Positions 1 through 6,038 of a DNA stretch of 35,416 nt are shown piece by piece (the first letter of the stretch is position 1; every line of letters begins with the position of its first letter). A program made the translations under genes and the position numbers. This DNA is from Actinomycetes bacterium (GTDB taxonomy: Bacteria > Actinomycetota > Actinomycetes > Actinomycetales > Microbacteriaceae). Location of the stretch: NCBI GenBank assembly GCA_029777095.1, contig JAKOTS010000119.1:1-35416 (forward strand), written 5' to 3'. The notes below the pieces were generated by a model that was not told the origin of the DNA, made no database searches, and saw nothing but the letters and a program-made list of their open reading frames with translations.

Positions 1-134
1 TCGACCCATTCCTTCAACGCACCACGGGAGATCCCCAAATCGGCCGCGATCGCTTTCAGCGTCGCGCCCGGCGTGGACTCGTACAAATCCACCGCACGCT
101 GCCGGAACTCGTCCGTGTAGTTCTTCCTTGCCAT
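1..134 (-). CDS. IS3-family transposase OrfA, N-terminal fragment
   Basis: This partial gene starts at an ATG (complement of 132-134) and runs off the left edge. The first residues, MARKNYTDEFRQRAVDLYES, followed by a helix-turn-helix (KAIAADLGISRGALKEW), are typical of the OrfA DNA-binding part of IS3-family transposases, which recognises the element's terminal repeats. The rest of OrfA and most of OrfB are missing. The C-terminal end of a matching OrfB is at the opposite end of the window on the same strand, as expected if the assembly was broken inside one repeated element. The family call is firm; the exact IS name is not determinable. Confidence 0.9.
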   Translation of the reverse strand, partial: MARKNYTDEFRQRAVDLYESTPGATLKAIAADLGISRGALKEWV

Positions 135-196
135 CCCTCAGATTCTCGCTTCCCCAGCATCGTGCTGGAATCAGCGTGTCCAAGATCAGGGGTCAA
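1..196 (-). mobile_element. IS3-family insertion sequence, upstream (OrfA) end, cut by window edge
   Basis: This is the transposase-start end of an IS3-like element lying on the minus strand. Read inward from position 196 it begins TTGACCCC, then TGATC, then TTGGACAC. The matching end at 35221 reads TTGACCCC, GGATC, GTGGACAC, so the two form imperfect terminal inverted repeats. The bases just outside this end are GCC (197-199), and GCC also precedes the other end (35218-35220), which is consistent with a 3-bp target duplication. A small hairpin (CCAGCA, loop TCG, TGCTGG, 155-169) lies between the repeat and the transposase start. Confidence 0.85.
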
Positions 197-199
197 GCC

Positions 200-334
200 C
201 CATCCTCGTGGGGTGCTGAAGAGAGCGCCGATGATGATGATGATGATGACACGGGTTTTGCCGGTGATGAGGAGATTTGGCTGTCTAGCGGGATGGATGA
301 GGATTACGATTTTCGTCCCACCAAAGATCGATAG
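200..334 (+). pseudogene. C-terminal remnant of an acidic protein, disrupted by the IS
   Basis: The frame is open from the IS edge to a TAG at 332-334. It encodes about 44 residues: SSWGAEESA, seven aspartates encoded by GAT/GAC repeats (about 230-250), then a tail ending DEDYDFRPTKDR. There is no start outside the IS; the only upstream ATG lies within the IS end. An N-terminal fragment of another acidic protein on the same strand is cut by the other IS end (35097-35220), so the two may be halves of one gene across a circular junction. The frame is off by one if the duplication is 3 bp. No function is recognised, and the GAT tract is prone to slippage. Confidence 0.4.
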
Positions 335-340
335 GAAACA

Positions 341-526
341 ATGGCGAAAAACACGAAGCGGGGCCACCGTGTTGGCCAGCAGAAAAACCGCTACCAGCAG
401 GAGAACCTGCTTACCAAGTTCTTCGATCTGTTCGACGGCAGCGGGAATTATCTGCGCTCGAAGAAGTCGAAGGGTAAGTACAAAGGGGTTGAGACGCGAC
501 GGGCGAAGAAGCCCCCGCGAGGGTGA
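341..526 (+). CDS. small basic hypothetical protein (61 aa)
   Basis: The ATG at 341 follows the stop of the acidic fragment by six bases, with ataggaaaca as a possible ribosome site, so the two were probably one transcript. The product is rich in Lys, Arg and Gln (starting MAKNTKRGHRVGQQKNRYQQ) and ends in a basic KKPPRG tail, with a short hydrophobic stretch, LLTKFFDLFD, in the middle. A charged, helical, nucleic-acid-binding protein is plausible from composition alone. I recognise no family. It may pair with the acidic protein encoded just before it, which is inference only. Confidence 0.45.
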   Translation: MAKNTKRGHRVGQQKNRYQQENLLTKFFDLFDGSGNYLRSKKSKGKYKGVETRRAKKPPRG

Positions 527-539
527 CAGCCTTCCGCGC

Positions 540-812
540 CTAGGGCCTGCGCAGTCGGATTCGTTGTTTGGTGGCTCGGGACTTGGCGTTATGAGCTTCG
601 CGGCATGCGTCACAGCGGCACCCCACGTCGTAACGGTAGGACGTTCCGTGTGTGACATTGCCGCCGGTGAGGCTACCTTCGCTTCGAACTTTTTCGAGGT
701 AGAGGGCGTGCGAGGTGCGGTTTGCGTCCGTGCACGGAGCGCAACGGCAGCCATGATTTCCGTACCCGTTAGTAGTGCCGTGACGTGAGTCGTCGGGGCT
801 GAGTTCAGCCAT
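540..812 (-). CDS. Cys-rich protein with two repeated CxC-x2-C modules
   Basis: The product is 90 aa. It contains two copies of one motif: HGTTNGYGNHGCRCAPC (about residues 11-27), followed by T-D-A-N, and HGTSYRYDVGCRCDACREAH. Each copy has an HGT start, a CRC-x2-C cluster and a basic end, which suggests two small zinc-binding units. It begins 8 bp before the end of the GIY-YIG nuclease gene, so it is translated as the third gene of the restriction-modification transcript. Similar repeat proteins occur, to my recollection, in actinobacterial phages and mobile elements without known function. It could be a DNA-binding accessory of the R-M pair, or a passenger. Confidence 0.7.
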   Translation of the reverse strand: MAELSPDDSRHGTTNGYGNHGCRCAPCTDANRTSHALYLEKVRSEGSLTGGNVTHGTSYRYDVGCRCDACREAHNAKSRATKQRIRLRRP

Positions 813-1641
813 CGTCCGATTCCATGTCGTCGGCGTCTGTCTCCCCGTGCGGGTCGGATGCTTCGTAGAGGACTGTTCCGACTAGTTGCTCCATGTTGAT
901 GGCATCCGCGGCGGGTGTCGGTCGACCCTCCGCGTAGGCAAGACGGTCGGCGGACAGAAAAGCCAGGCGAACCGCCTGAACGACAAGCACGCGGCGTAGT
1001 CCGTCGGTGACCTCGCCGCGCTCCCGTGCCACGGCGGCAAGCCGAGCGATAGTTTCCGCGCGTCGCGCGATGCGGATGTCGGGATGGCCGCGATCGGCTC
1101 GTGTTTCCGCGTCGACGAGTTCGTATCGGTGTGAGGCGGGAAGATCGATTCTCTCTGAGAGGGGAGGGATCTTCTCGTTCAAGATCGCCTTAAATCGCGA
1201 CTGCTCGATCGCTTGGAGGTAGGCGCTGTACTCCGTGGCGTCGAGGTCTTTCATAGCCGCTGCGAACCGGTCTTTGTCGGTCCGTTTTGGTGGTGTGTCT
1301 TGCAGCTCCCAGAGAGGCCATACCTCGACCTCGGCCACCTCGAACACGTCCAGAATCCGCATTGCGACGGCGTCTGTCCGTTGGTTGGTGAGGTGGCGTC
1401 GGATACGTGTGCGCAGTTGTTCGTTGGTCTGTCCGACGTAGATTGGTTCGCCGTCGTAGTCGTAGAAGGCGTAGACGTCCCACTTGGCGTCGACCCACTT
1501 GCGACCCTGATCGTCGGCCTCTCGCTGGAACGAATCCAGCGAATCCCGGAAACGTCGAACATCGTCCGCGGGCAGCGATTTTCTCGACGGCTTGCGGATA
1601 GTCGGTCCTTGGCTGGCCGTGCCCTTACTGGACAACAGCAA
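805..1641 (-). CDS. GIY-YIG nuclease, probable type II restriction endonuclease
   Basis: The product is 278 aa. A GIY-YIG nuclease core is visible: VYAFYDYDGEPIYVGQT (residues 56-72, the two tyrosine motifs), then R77/R79, H83, and LNEKIPP with the usual asparagine at N155. E146 or E137 is the candidate metal-binding glutamate. The gene starts 17 bp inside the end of a C5 cytosine methyltransferase gene. Eco29kI and relatives are established GIY-YIG restriction enzymes paired with C5 methyltransferases, so the context strongly implies a type II R-M system that cleaves unmethylated incoming DNA and stabilises the plasmid. The recognition site cannot be read from sequence. The C-terminal 120 residues match nothing I recognise. 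Confidence 0.85.
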   Translation of the reverse strand: MLLSSKGTASQGPTIRKPSRKSLPADDVRRFRDSLDSFQREADDQGRKWVDAKWDVYAFYDYDGEPIYVGQTNEQLRTRIRRHLTNQRTDAVAMRILDVFEVAEVEVWPLWELQDTPPKRTDKDRFAAAMKDLDATEYSAYLQAIEQSRFKAILNEKIPPLSERIDLPASHRYELVDAETRADRGHPDIRIARRAETIARLAAVARERGEVTDGLRRVLVVQAVRLAFLSADRLAYAEGRPTPAADAINMEQLVGTVLYEASDPHGETDADDMESDDG

Positions 1642-2800
1642 CTCGGTCCGTCATGGGGGCAAGTAGGCCCTTAGTCAGCGGAAGGAGGTAGTTGGTTCCC
1701 AACCACTCGACGGCGGGCACGGCGACGGCATCGCCAAAGGCGAAGAGCGCCTGATTTGTGCGTGCGCCCGTGAGGTTGTAATCGCCGGCACCCATCAAAC
1801 GCGCATACTCAAGAGGGGTCATCCACCTCACCTGAAGACGCTTGTTCCCAACCTTTACGACGGCTTGTTTCGAGGAGCCGCCGCGAGCTGTCCGCAGGCA
1901 GCCAGAAATGTCATCGGGCCGCACTTCCCATGTCGCGACGCCCTTACGAGTGCGGCGGTATGCGGTCCTGTAAGTGACGCCCGACGCGCGACGGAGTGCT
2001 GCGACTCGCTCCCGCTGTATGGGAGAGAGCGATGAGACGAATAGCCCGGTTCGGGTCTCGTCCCACCAGCGATCGTCGGACACGGGCATTGCTTCGATGT
2101 GCTCATCCAAGCCGCTCGTCAGTGACGGCGGCGGCGTCGGGAGCTCCGCACGATGGGTGCGCAGCGTCGGGTCCGAGAACACCCATGAAAGGTAGTCGGG
2201 GCGAAGCTCGGGATTTGGCTCCGTGCTTGACGCGGGCGGATTTTGTGCGCCGACGAGAAACAGGCGAGGCCGCGACTGCGGGATGAATCTCCGAGCATCG
2301 ATCGCGAGCACATCGATGGAGTACCCGAGTTCATTGAACGCCCGGATAGCTGCTGCAAGGTCATCGCCGCCGTGGCTCGTGGCCAGACCCACCACGTTCT
2401 CGAGAACCACGACCGGAGGCCGTGCACCATCGAGGCTCCGCAGAGCTTCGATGAATCCCCAGAAGGCATTGGATTCCCCAGCTCGAATGCCGCCGCGAGA
2501 GCCGGCGATCGACAGATCTGTGCACGGGGATGAACCCCACGCGAGCGCTGCATCTCGGGGCAGCTTCGATCGATCGATCTTGAACACATCTCCCAGCTCG
2601 AAGATGTGATCGTTGTCCCGCTCTGCGTCGCGGAAATGGGCCTCGTACATTGCGTGCTTGTCGGGCTCGTAGTCATTCGCCCAACCGACCCTGAACCCGG
2701 CGGATTCGAGCCCGATACGGGCAAGGCCAACACCGGCAAAGAACTCAATCACCTTCGGTCGAGCTGTTCCGATAGGGACGACGTTTGCAGGGGTAGGCAT
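1625..2800 (-). CDS. DNA (cytosine-5-)-methyltransferase
   Basis: The product is 391 aa. The motifs of C5 methyltransferases are in order: SAM-binding FFAGVGLARIG (residues 20-30), catalytic Pro-Cys in GSSPCTDLS (C93), ENV (134-136), QSRPR (175-179), a variable target-recognition stretch, then TPLEYARLMG and GDAVAVPAVEW near the end. It would methylate cytosine in the site cut by the overlapping GIY-YIG nuclease. I chose the start at MPTPANVV because the frame upstream (to 3046) is antisense to the antitoxin gene and unlike any methyltransferase. It is divergent from the antitoxin-Fic operon, leaving about 130 bp for promoters. No controller (C) protein gene is visible. Confidence 0.93.
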   Translation of the reverse strand: MPTPANVVPIGTARPKVIEFFAGVGLARIGLESAGFRVGWANDYEPDKHAMYEAHFRDAERDNDHIFELGDVFKIDRSKLPRDAALAWGSSPCTDLSIAGSRGGIRAGESNAFWGFIEALRSLDGARPPVVVLENVVGLATSHGGDDLAAAIRAFNELGYSIDVLAIDARRFIPQSRPRLFLVGAQNPPASSTEPNPELRPDYLSWVFSDPTLRTHRAELPTPPPSLTSGLDEHIEAMPVSDDRWWDETRTGLFVSSLSPIQRERVAALRRASGVTYRTAYRRTRKGVATWEVRPDDISGCLRTARGGSSKQAVVKVGNKRLQVRWMTPLEYARLMGAGDYNLTGARTNQALFAFGDAVAVPAVEWLGTNYLLPLTKGLLAPMTDRVAVVQ

Positions 2801-2930
2801 GATGGAAACTCTAGGGCGCCCCCGGCCAGTACGACGAGACGCCTCGCCCGCGGACAAGGCGTGCCGAAACTTCTTGTAGATCGTTTTCGGGAAACTCGGT
2901 AGACTGGTAGGACGACGAAGGGAGCCCATC

Positions 2931-3173
2931 GTGGCCGAGGAATTCACGGTCGAGCAGGAGTGGCCGGAGCTGTTCGCGCAGCTCGACGCGGCGCAGCGCG
3001 ACAGCGTGCGCCAGGCCCTTGCCGCCGGATGGCACGAAGGGTTCACCCCGACCCGTGAGGACGTCGAGAACGTGACCGACTACACCCGTGGGGCGATCGA
3101 CCTCGCGGAGTACCGTCGACGCGGCCACGCTGCCGCTCGCCGCGCTGCCGGCGTCGTCGGCGCCGGCCGCTGA
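2931..3173 (+). CDS. VbhA-family antitoxin of a Fic toxin
   Basis: The product is 80 aa, with a GTG start preceded by a gaaggga ribosome site. The segment RDSVRQALAAGWHEGFTPTR followed by ENVTDYTRGAIDLAEYRRR matches the layout of VbhA antitoxins: an inhibitory helix, then a short helical tail. The family's inhibitory motif is (S/T)xxxE(G/N); here it reads A-GWH-EG, so the usual Ser/Thr is Ala. The Fic gene follows directly. Family knowledge says the helix's glutamate blocks ATP binding in the Fic active site. The operon order antitoxin then toxin is as expected. Confidence 0.8.
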   Translation: MAEEFTVEQEWPELFAQLDAAQRDSVRQALAAGWHEGFTPTREDVENVTDYTRGAIDLAEYRRRGHAAARRAAGVVGAGR

Positions 3174-3174
3174 C

Positions 3175-3984
3175 GTGGCATCCCAGTTCGATAGCTGGGA
3201 GTCGTACTTCTACCCCGACACGATCGACCCTCTGACCGGGATCGGAACGCTGCGCAACCTCTACGAGGAGCGCGACGCGCGGGTGCTGTCTCGGATGGAG
3301 TACACCGACACCACCGTGCGTGCCGTGGAGCTCGGTAACGGCGAGGTCGAGATACCTCGCACGTTCGACGGGGCGCACCTACGCGCGATCCACGGGCACC
3401 TGTTCCAGGACGTCTACGAGTGGGCGGGGGAATACCGCACTGTCGAAATGTCGAAGGGTCCGGGCCGCGGATTCGGTGAGGTCAGGTCAGGCGAGGTCGA
3501 CCGGTATCTGTCCGACGCGCGCCAGCTCGTGACGTCGACCGACTGGGCCAAGATCAGCCGTAACGACTTCGTCGCCACGGCCTCGACCGTGTTCGCCTAC
3601 GTTAACCAGGCGCACCCGTTCCGCGAGGGCAACGGCCGCACGTCGAAGGTGTTCATGGCCCACGTGGCCGAGCAGTCGCCGTACCGGTTCGACTTCGCCC
3701 GCGTGAGCCCGGAGCAGTGGAACGGGGGATCGGCCATGAGCCGACCTGACATGTTCGCCTACGCTCCCGAACCGGCATCCCTCGTCCCGGTGTTCGCCGC
3801 GGTGACCGTCGAACGCACGGCACCCCAGGCCGGCCCTGACCGGGCCGCTCAGGTCCGCTCAGCGCTCAGCGCATCGTATCCCCGCCCCGCGTCCGAGGCG
3901 ACGCGGCAGCAGCCGCAGCAGGGCACCCAGGCACGGCGGGGGAGCGCCGGCTATCGCTCCGATCGCGGCACCGGCCGGGAGTGA
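3175..3984 (+). CDS. Fic-domain toxin (AMP-transferase), VbhT-like
   Basis: The product is 269 aa from GTG 3175, one base after the antitoxin stop. It has the Fic core: an N-terminal segment YFYPDTIDPLTGIGTLRN, the flap-side VYEWAGEYRT (80-89), and the catalytic HPFREGNGRTSK (147-158; H147 is the base). The last motif position, usually Arg, is Lys. Fic toxins of this class adenylylate targets such as topoisomerases and arrest growth unless the antitoxin is present. The Ala/Pro/Gln-rich C-terminus looks disordered. An alternative ATG at 3088 overlaps the antitoxin by 86 bp and its extra N-terminus reads like out-of-frame sequence, so I prefer 3175. Confidence 0.88.
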   Translation: MASQFDSWESYFYPDTIDPLTGIGTLRNLYEERDARVLSRMEYTDTTVRAVELGNGEVEIPRTFDGAHLRAIHGHLFQDVYEWAGEYRTVEMSKGPGRGFGEVRSGEVDRYLSDARQLVTSTDWAKISRNDFVATASTVFAYVNQAHPFREGNGRTSKVFMAHVAEQSPYRFDFARVSPEQWNGGSAMSRPDMFAYAPEPASLVPVFAAVTVERTAPQAGPDRAAQVRSALSASYPRPASEATRQQPQQGTQARRGSAGYRSDRGTGRE

Positions 3985-4124
3985 CCGTGACCGATCCCGA
4001 GCCCGTCGACCGCAGCGCCGCCGAACGGCGATCGCGCGCCCGGCGCGAGGCGACCCCGATCTATGACCAGCTCGCCGCCGACCGAGAGCGCCGAGCACAA
4101 GAGCAGCAGGAGGCCGAGTCATGA
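3981..4124 (+). CDS. small highly charged protein (47 aa) between Fic and resolvase
   Basis: This ORF opens with a GTG overlapping the Fic stop (GTGA) and closes with a TGA overlapping the resolvase ATG (ATGA), so it fits the operon exactly. The product is nearly all charged helix: RSAAERRSRARREATPIYDQ, then LAADRERRAQEQQEAES. No family is recognised. Two tight overlaps and in-operon position argue that it is translated. It may be a short coiled-coil partner or only a coupling ORF. It is easily missed by gene finders because of its length. Confidence 0.6.
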   Translation: MTVTDPEPVDRSAAERRSRARREATPIYDQLAADRERRAQEQQEAES

Positions 4125-4708
4125 CGAACGTCGTCGGTTACGCGCGAGTGTCCAAGCGTGAGCAGAACCCCGCCGCTCAGGAGGCCGAGCTGCGCGCAGC
4201 GGGAGCCGTCCGGGTGTTCGTCGACCACGGCGAATCGAGCCGCATCGCAGACCGCCCTCAGTGGCTCGCCTGCCTCGACTACCTCAACGAGGGCGACACC
4301 CTCCTGGTGCGCCGCCTCGACCGGCTCGGAGGATCGGAGCGGATCATCATCGAGACGCTGCACGACCTCGACCGCCGGGGCGTGAACATCAAGAGCCTGA
4401 CGGAACCGATGATCGACACGACAACCCCGATGGGCCGCGCCCTGTTCGGCATGGTGGCCGTGTTCGCGCAGCTCCGCGTCGACACGATCCGGGAGAACAC
4501 GATGCGCGGCCTCGCGCACGCGAAGGCGCAGGGTCGGGTCGGTGGCCGGCCGTCGAAGATGACGCCGGAGAAGATCGCAGAGGCGCAGCGGATGCGCGCC
4601 GAGCGTGCCAGCCTCGACCACATCGCCGGAGTGCTCAGCGTCGGGAAGTCGACCGTTGCCCGTGCGCTCAGCAAGGCCGATCAGGAACTCACCCAGGCCC
4701 AGCGGTAG
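4121..4708 (+). CDS. serine recombinase, Tn3-resolvase type
   Basis: The product is 195 aa. It has the resolvase catalytic domain: YARVSKREQNP with nucleophile S11, the RPQW segment, LLVRRLDRLG with its paired arginines, the long E-helix AQLRVDTIRENTMRGLAHAK, and a C-terminal helix-turn-helix (RASLDHIAGVLSVGKSTVAR). Length is normal for small resolvases/invertases. On a plasmid the likely role is resolving multimers so each daughter receives a copy. It is the last gene of the antitoxin-Fic operon and its end overlaps tail-to-tail by 20 bp with the HTH gene on the other strand. A res site was not identified. Confidence 0.92.
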   Translation: MTNVVGYARVSKREQNPAAQEAELRAAGAVRVFVDHGESSRIADRPQWLACLDYLNEGDTLLVRRLDRLGGSERIIIETLHDLDRRGVNIKSLTEPMIDTTTPMGRALFGMVAVFAQLRVDTIRENTMRGLAHAKAQGRVGGRPSKMTPEKIAEAQRMRAERASLDHIAGVLSVGKSTVARALSKADQELTQAQR

Positions 4709-4937
4709 CGCCGTCCCGGTCGTCGTGCAGCAGGACGCCCGGAGCCACATCGAGCGCGCCAGCTATCGCATTCAGCTCGTCGACCGTGAGGCCGCACGGC
4801 CTGGTCAGGTGCAGCCGCCGGGTGAGCGTGCGGAGCTTGATCCCGGTCGCGTCAGCCAGCCACTCGACGGTCAGCCCCCGAGTGTCGAGCACGCGCCGGA
4901 TGCGCTGCGCGACCTGCACGGCAATGGATCGCGTCAT
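4689..4937 (-). CDS. XRE-like helix-turn-helix protein
   Basis: The product is 82 aa, with a Cro/CI-like fold pattern: VAQRIRRVLDTRGLTVEWLA, then DATGIKLRTLTRRLH as the helix-turn-helix, then LTVDELNAIAGALDV. It is almost only the DNA-binding domain, so it probably acts as a small repressor. The ATG overlaps the TGA of the upstream minus-strand gene (ATGA), so the pair is co-translated from a promoter right of 5158. It may regulate its own operon or the convergent toxin operon. No operator was identified. Confidence 0.75.
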   Translation of the reverse strand: MTRSIAVQVAQRIRRVLDTRGLTVEWLADATGIKLRTLTRRLHLTRPCGLTVDELNAIAGALDVAPGVLLHDDRDGATAGPG

Positions 4938-5158
4938 CGGCCATCGCCCCCCGACTCACTCTCACGAGTGAGCGTGTCAATCACCGTCACGGCCTTGCTC
5001 CCCGGCACCGTCGCGGACGCCGCCAGCCGATAACCGGAGCGGCCGTAATCGTAGAGCTGTTGGTCACGCTCACTCACGTTTCGTAGGAGCCGGCCGCGCT
5101 CCTCGTCCGACGTCGGCAGCGTCGTTGTCAGCGTTGCGAAACTCACGGGTCCACTCAT
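4934..5158 (-). CDS. hypothetical protein (74 aa)
   Basis: I chose the ATG at 5158, preceded by aagggaatggg; the longer upstream frame would run through the hairpin cluster. The product reads MSGPVSFATLTTTLPTSDEE, RGRLLRNVSERDQQLYDYGR, then a beta-like SGYRLAASATVPGSKAVTVI. There is no membrane segment and no motif I recognise. It overlaps the HTH gene by ATGA, so the two belong together. Function unknown. Confidence 0.6.
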   Translation of the reverse strand: MSGPVSFATLTTTLPTSDEERGRLLRNVSERDQQLYDYGRSGYRLAASATVPGSKAVTVIDTLTRESESGGDGR

Positions 5159-5204
5159 CGTTCGATCCCATTCCCTTGTTCTGTGTCCGATGAAAGTAGG
5201 CAGT

Positions 5205-5395
5205 TCGGCGGTACGCCGAGGTGCCGGCTTTCTCGGAACACTTGCCGCCTTGCACGCAGCGGAGAGCCGGTCAAGGGGAGCCCGCAGGGCTCTCCCGAAG
5301 GGACGCGAAGCGCCCTTGACGGGATCGGGAGCGGAGTGCAACCCCGCAGCGCGGGGACACACGAAAGCCCCACGCCGCAGAGCGGAACGTGGGGC
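5205..5395. repeat. cluster of tight hairpins in the 5159-5412 gene gap
   Basis: The 254-bp gap between two minus-strand genes is packed with inverted repeats having three-base loops. They are TCGGCG-GTA-CGCCGA (5205-5219), the four-way junction at 5270-5320, CCCCGC-AGC-GCGGGG (5342-5356), and GCCCCACG with an inner CCGC-AGA-GCGG closed by CGTGGGGC (5367-5395). A terminator would need one hairpin and a T run; there is none here. It could be a single-strand origin, an oriT or conversion-signal structure, or a structured 5' leader of the 5158 operon. Confidence 0.75.
5270..5320. other. 51-nt cloverleaf / four-way junction with no unpaired junction bases
   Basis: Outer arms GTCAAGGG (5270-5277) and CCCTTGAC (5313-5320) enclose three consecutive hairpins: GAGCCC-GCA-GGGCTC (5278-5292), TCCC-GAA-GGGA (5293-5303) and CGC-GAA-GCG (5304-5312). 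Every base is paired except the three triloops. GCGAAGC is known as an exceptionally stable DNA mini-hairpin, which favours folding in single-stranded DNA during conjugation or lagging-strand synthesis. The fold is seen directly; the role is inferred. Confidence 0.7.
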
Positions 5396-5412
5396 CGGAA
5401 CCCTGCCAGCGA

Positions 5413-5784
5413 TCAACCCTCCGTAGAAGGCTCCGACTGCGCATCGTCAGCCGCCGCAGGGGCCGAGCTGGACGCAGGCTTGCGCGTCGATCGACGCCGG
5501 GTGCGCGCCTTCTTGTCGGGCTCAGCGAACCCGATCTTGCGCAGCTCGTCCGCAGACCATCCGGCGCTCAGCGCAGCCGAGTAGGCGCGCACGTCCTCTC
5601 GCTCCGCGGTCGCGATCCGCTCAGCGATCCGCGCCTGTAGGTCGGCCAGCTCGCGTGCTGTCTCGTCGCGCACATCACTGAGCGACTGCCGCGCCTCCGC
5701 GATGGTACGAACCGCTGTCAGGCGGTCATCCTGTAGACGTCGCGCGCGTTCGATTGCTTCCTCTGGTGTCAGTTGCGTAGCCAT
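5413..5784 (-). CDS. hypothetical coiled-coil protein with basic tail (123 aa)
   Basis: The product begins MATQLTPEEAIERARRLQDD and continues as a long charged helix up to about residue 75, probably a coiled coil. A short segment, SAALSAGWSADELRKIGFAE, resembles a small helical binding unit, and the C-terminus is a basic, Ala/Ser-rich disordered tail (KKARTRRRSTRK). It is divergent from mobC across the putative oriT region. That position, coiled coil and basic tail are compatible with an accessory relaxosome protein, but I recognise no family. Confidence 0.65.
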   Translation of the reverse strand: MATQLTPEEAIERARRLQDDRLTAVRTIAEARQSLSDVRDETARELADLQARIAERIATAEREDVRAYSAALSAGWSADELRKIGFAEPDKKARTRRRSTRKPASSSAPAAADDAQSEPSTEG

Positions 5785-6038
5785 GCATCAATCGTACGGA
5801 TCGCGTCGTTCGAAGTCGACGCCGGTCGACACATCAAAAGCACGCCGAGGCGAAGCCTCGACCACTCCCGTCTGTCGACGTGAGCGAATCCGAACGGAGT
5901 CCCAGACGGAGCAAGCTAAACACTTAGCAAGGCTAAGTCGGCTTAACCCCTCGACAGTCGTCGACGGGTGCGGCACACTGGACGTGTGGTCCCCGCACGG
6001 GGCGGGGTCGCTGCGCTGGGCCGAAGGAAGGGGATCGC
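5785..6038. other. divergent intergenic region, best oriT candidate by position
   Basis: This 254-bp gap lies directly upstream of mobC and the relaxase gene, where many mobilisation systems keep oriT. It holds CGAGGC-GAA-GCCTCG (5846-5860), a cluster of GCTAA/TTAGC units at 5915-5946 including ACTTAGC-AAG-GCTAAGT (5922-5938), a CACAC/GTGTG pair (about 5974-5988) and CCCCG-CA-CGGGG (about 5991-6002). The GCTAA cluster is AT-richer than its surroundings. The nick site is not identified. Promoters for both flanking genes must also lie here. Confidence 0.5.

Noticed and set aside
229..253. GAT repeat as a regulatory microsatellite or CRISPR-like repeat
   Set aside because: Simple trinucleotide run inside an open frame encoding Asp; no spacers. 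No CRISPR array was seen anywhere in the window.
2801..3046. 82-residue N-terminal extension of the C5 methyltransferase frame
   Set aside because: Antisense to the antitoxin gene, Ser/Arg/Cys-rich and unlike any methyltransferase; MPTPANVV at 2800 is the natural start.
4121..4708. resolvase as transposon (Tn3) remnant
   Set aside because: No Tn3 transposase or 38-bp repeats are visible; operon structure with Fic suggests a plasmid maintenance role.
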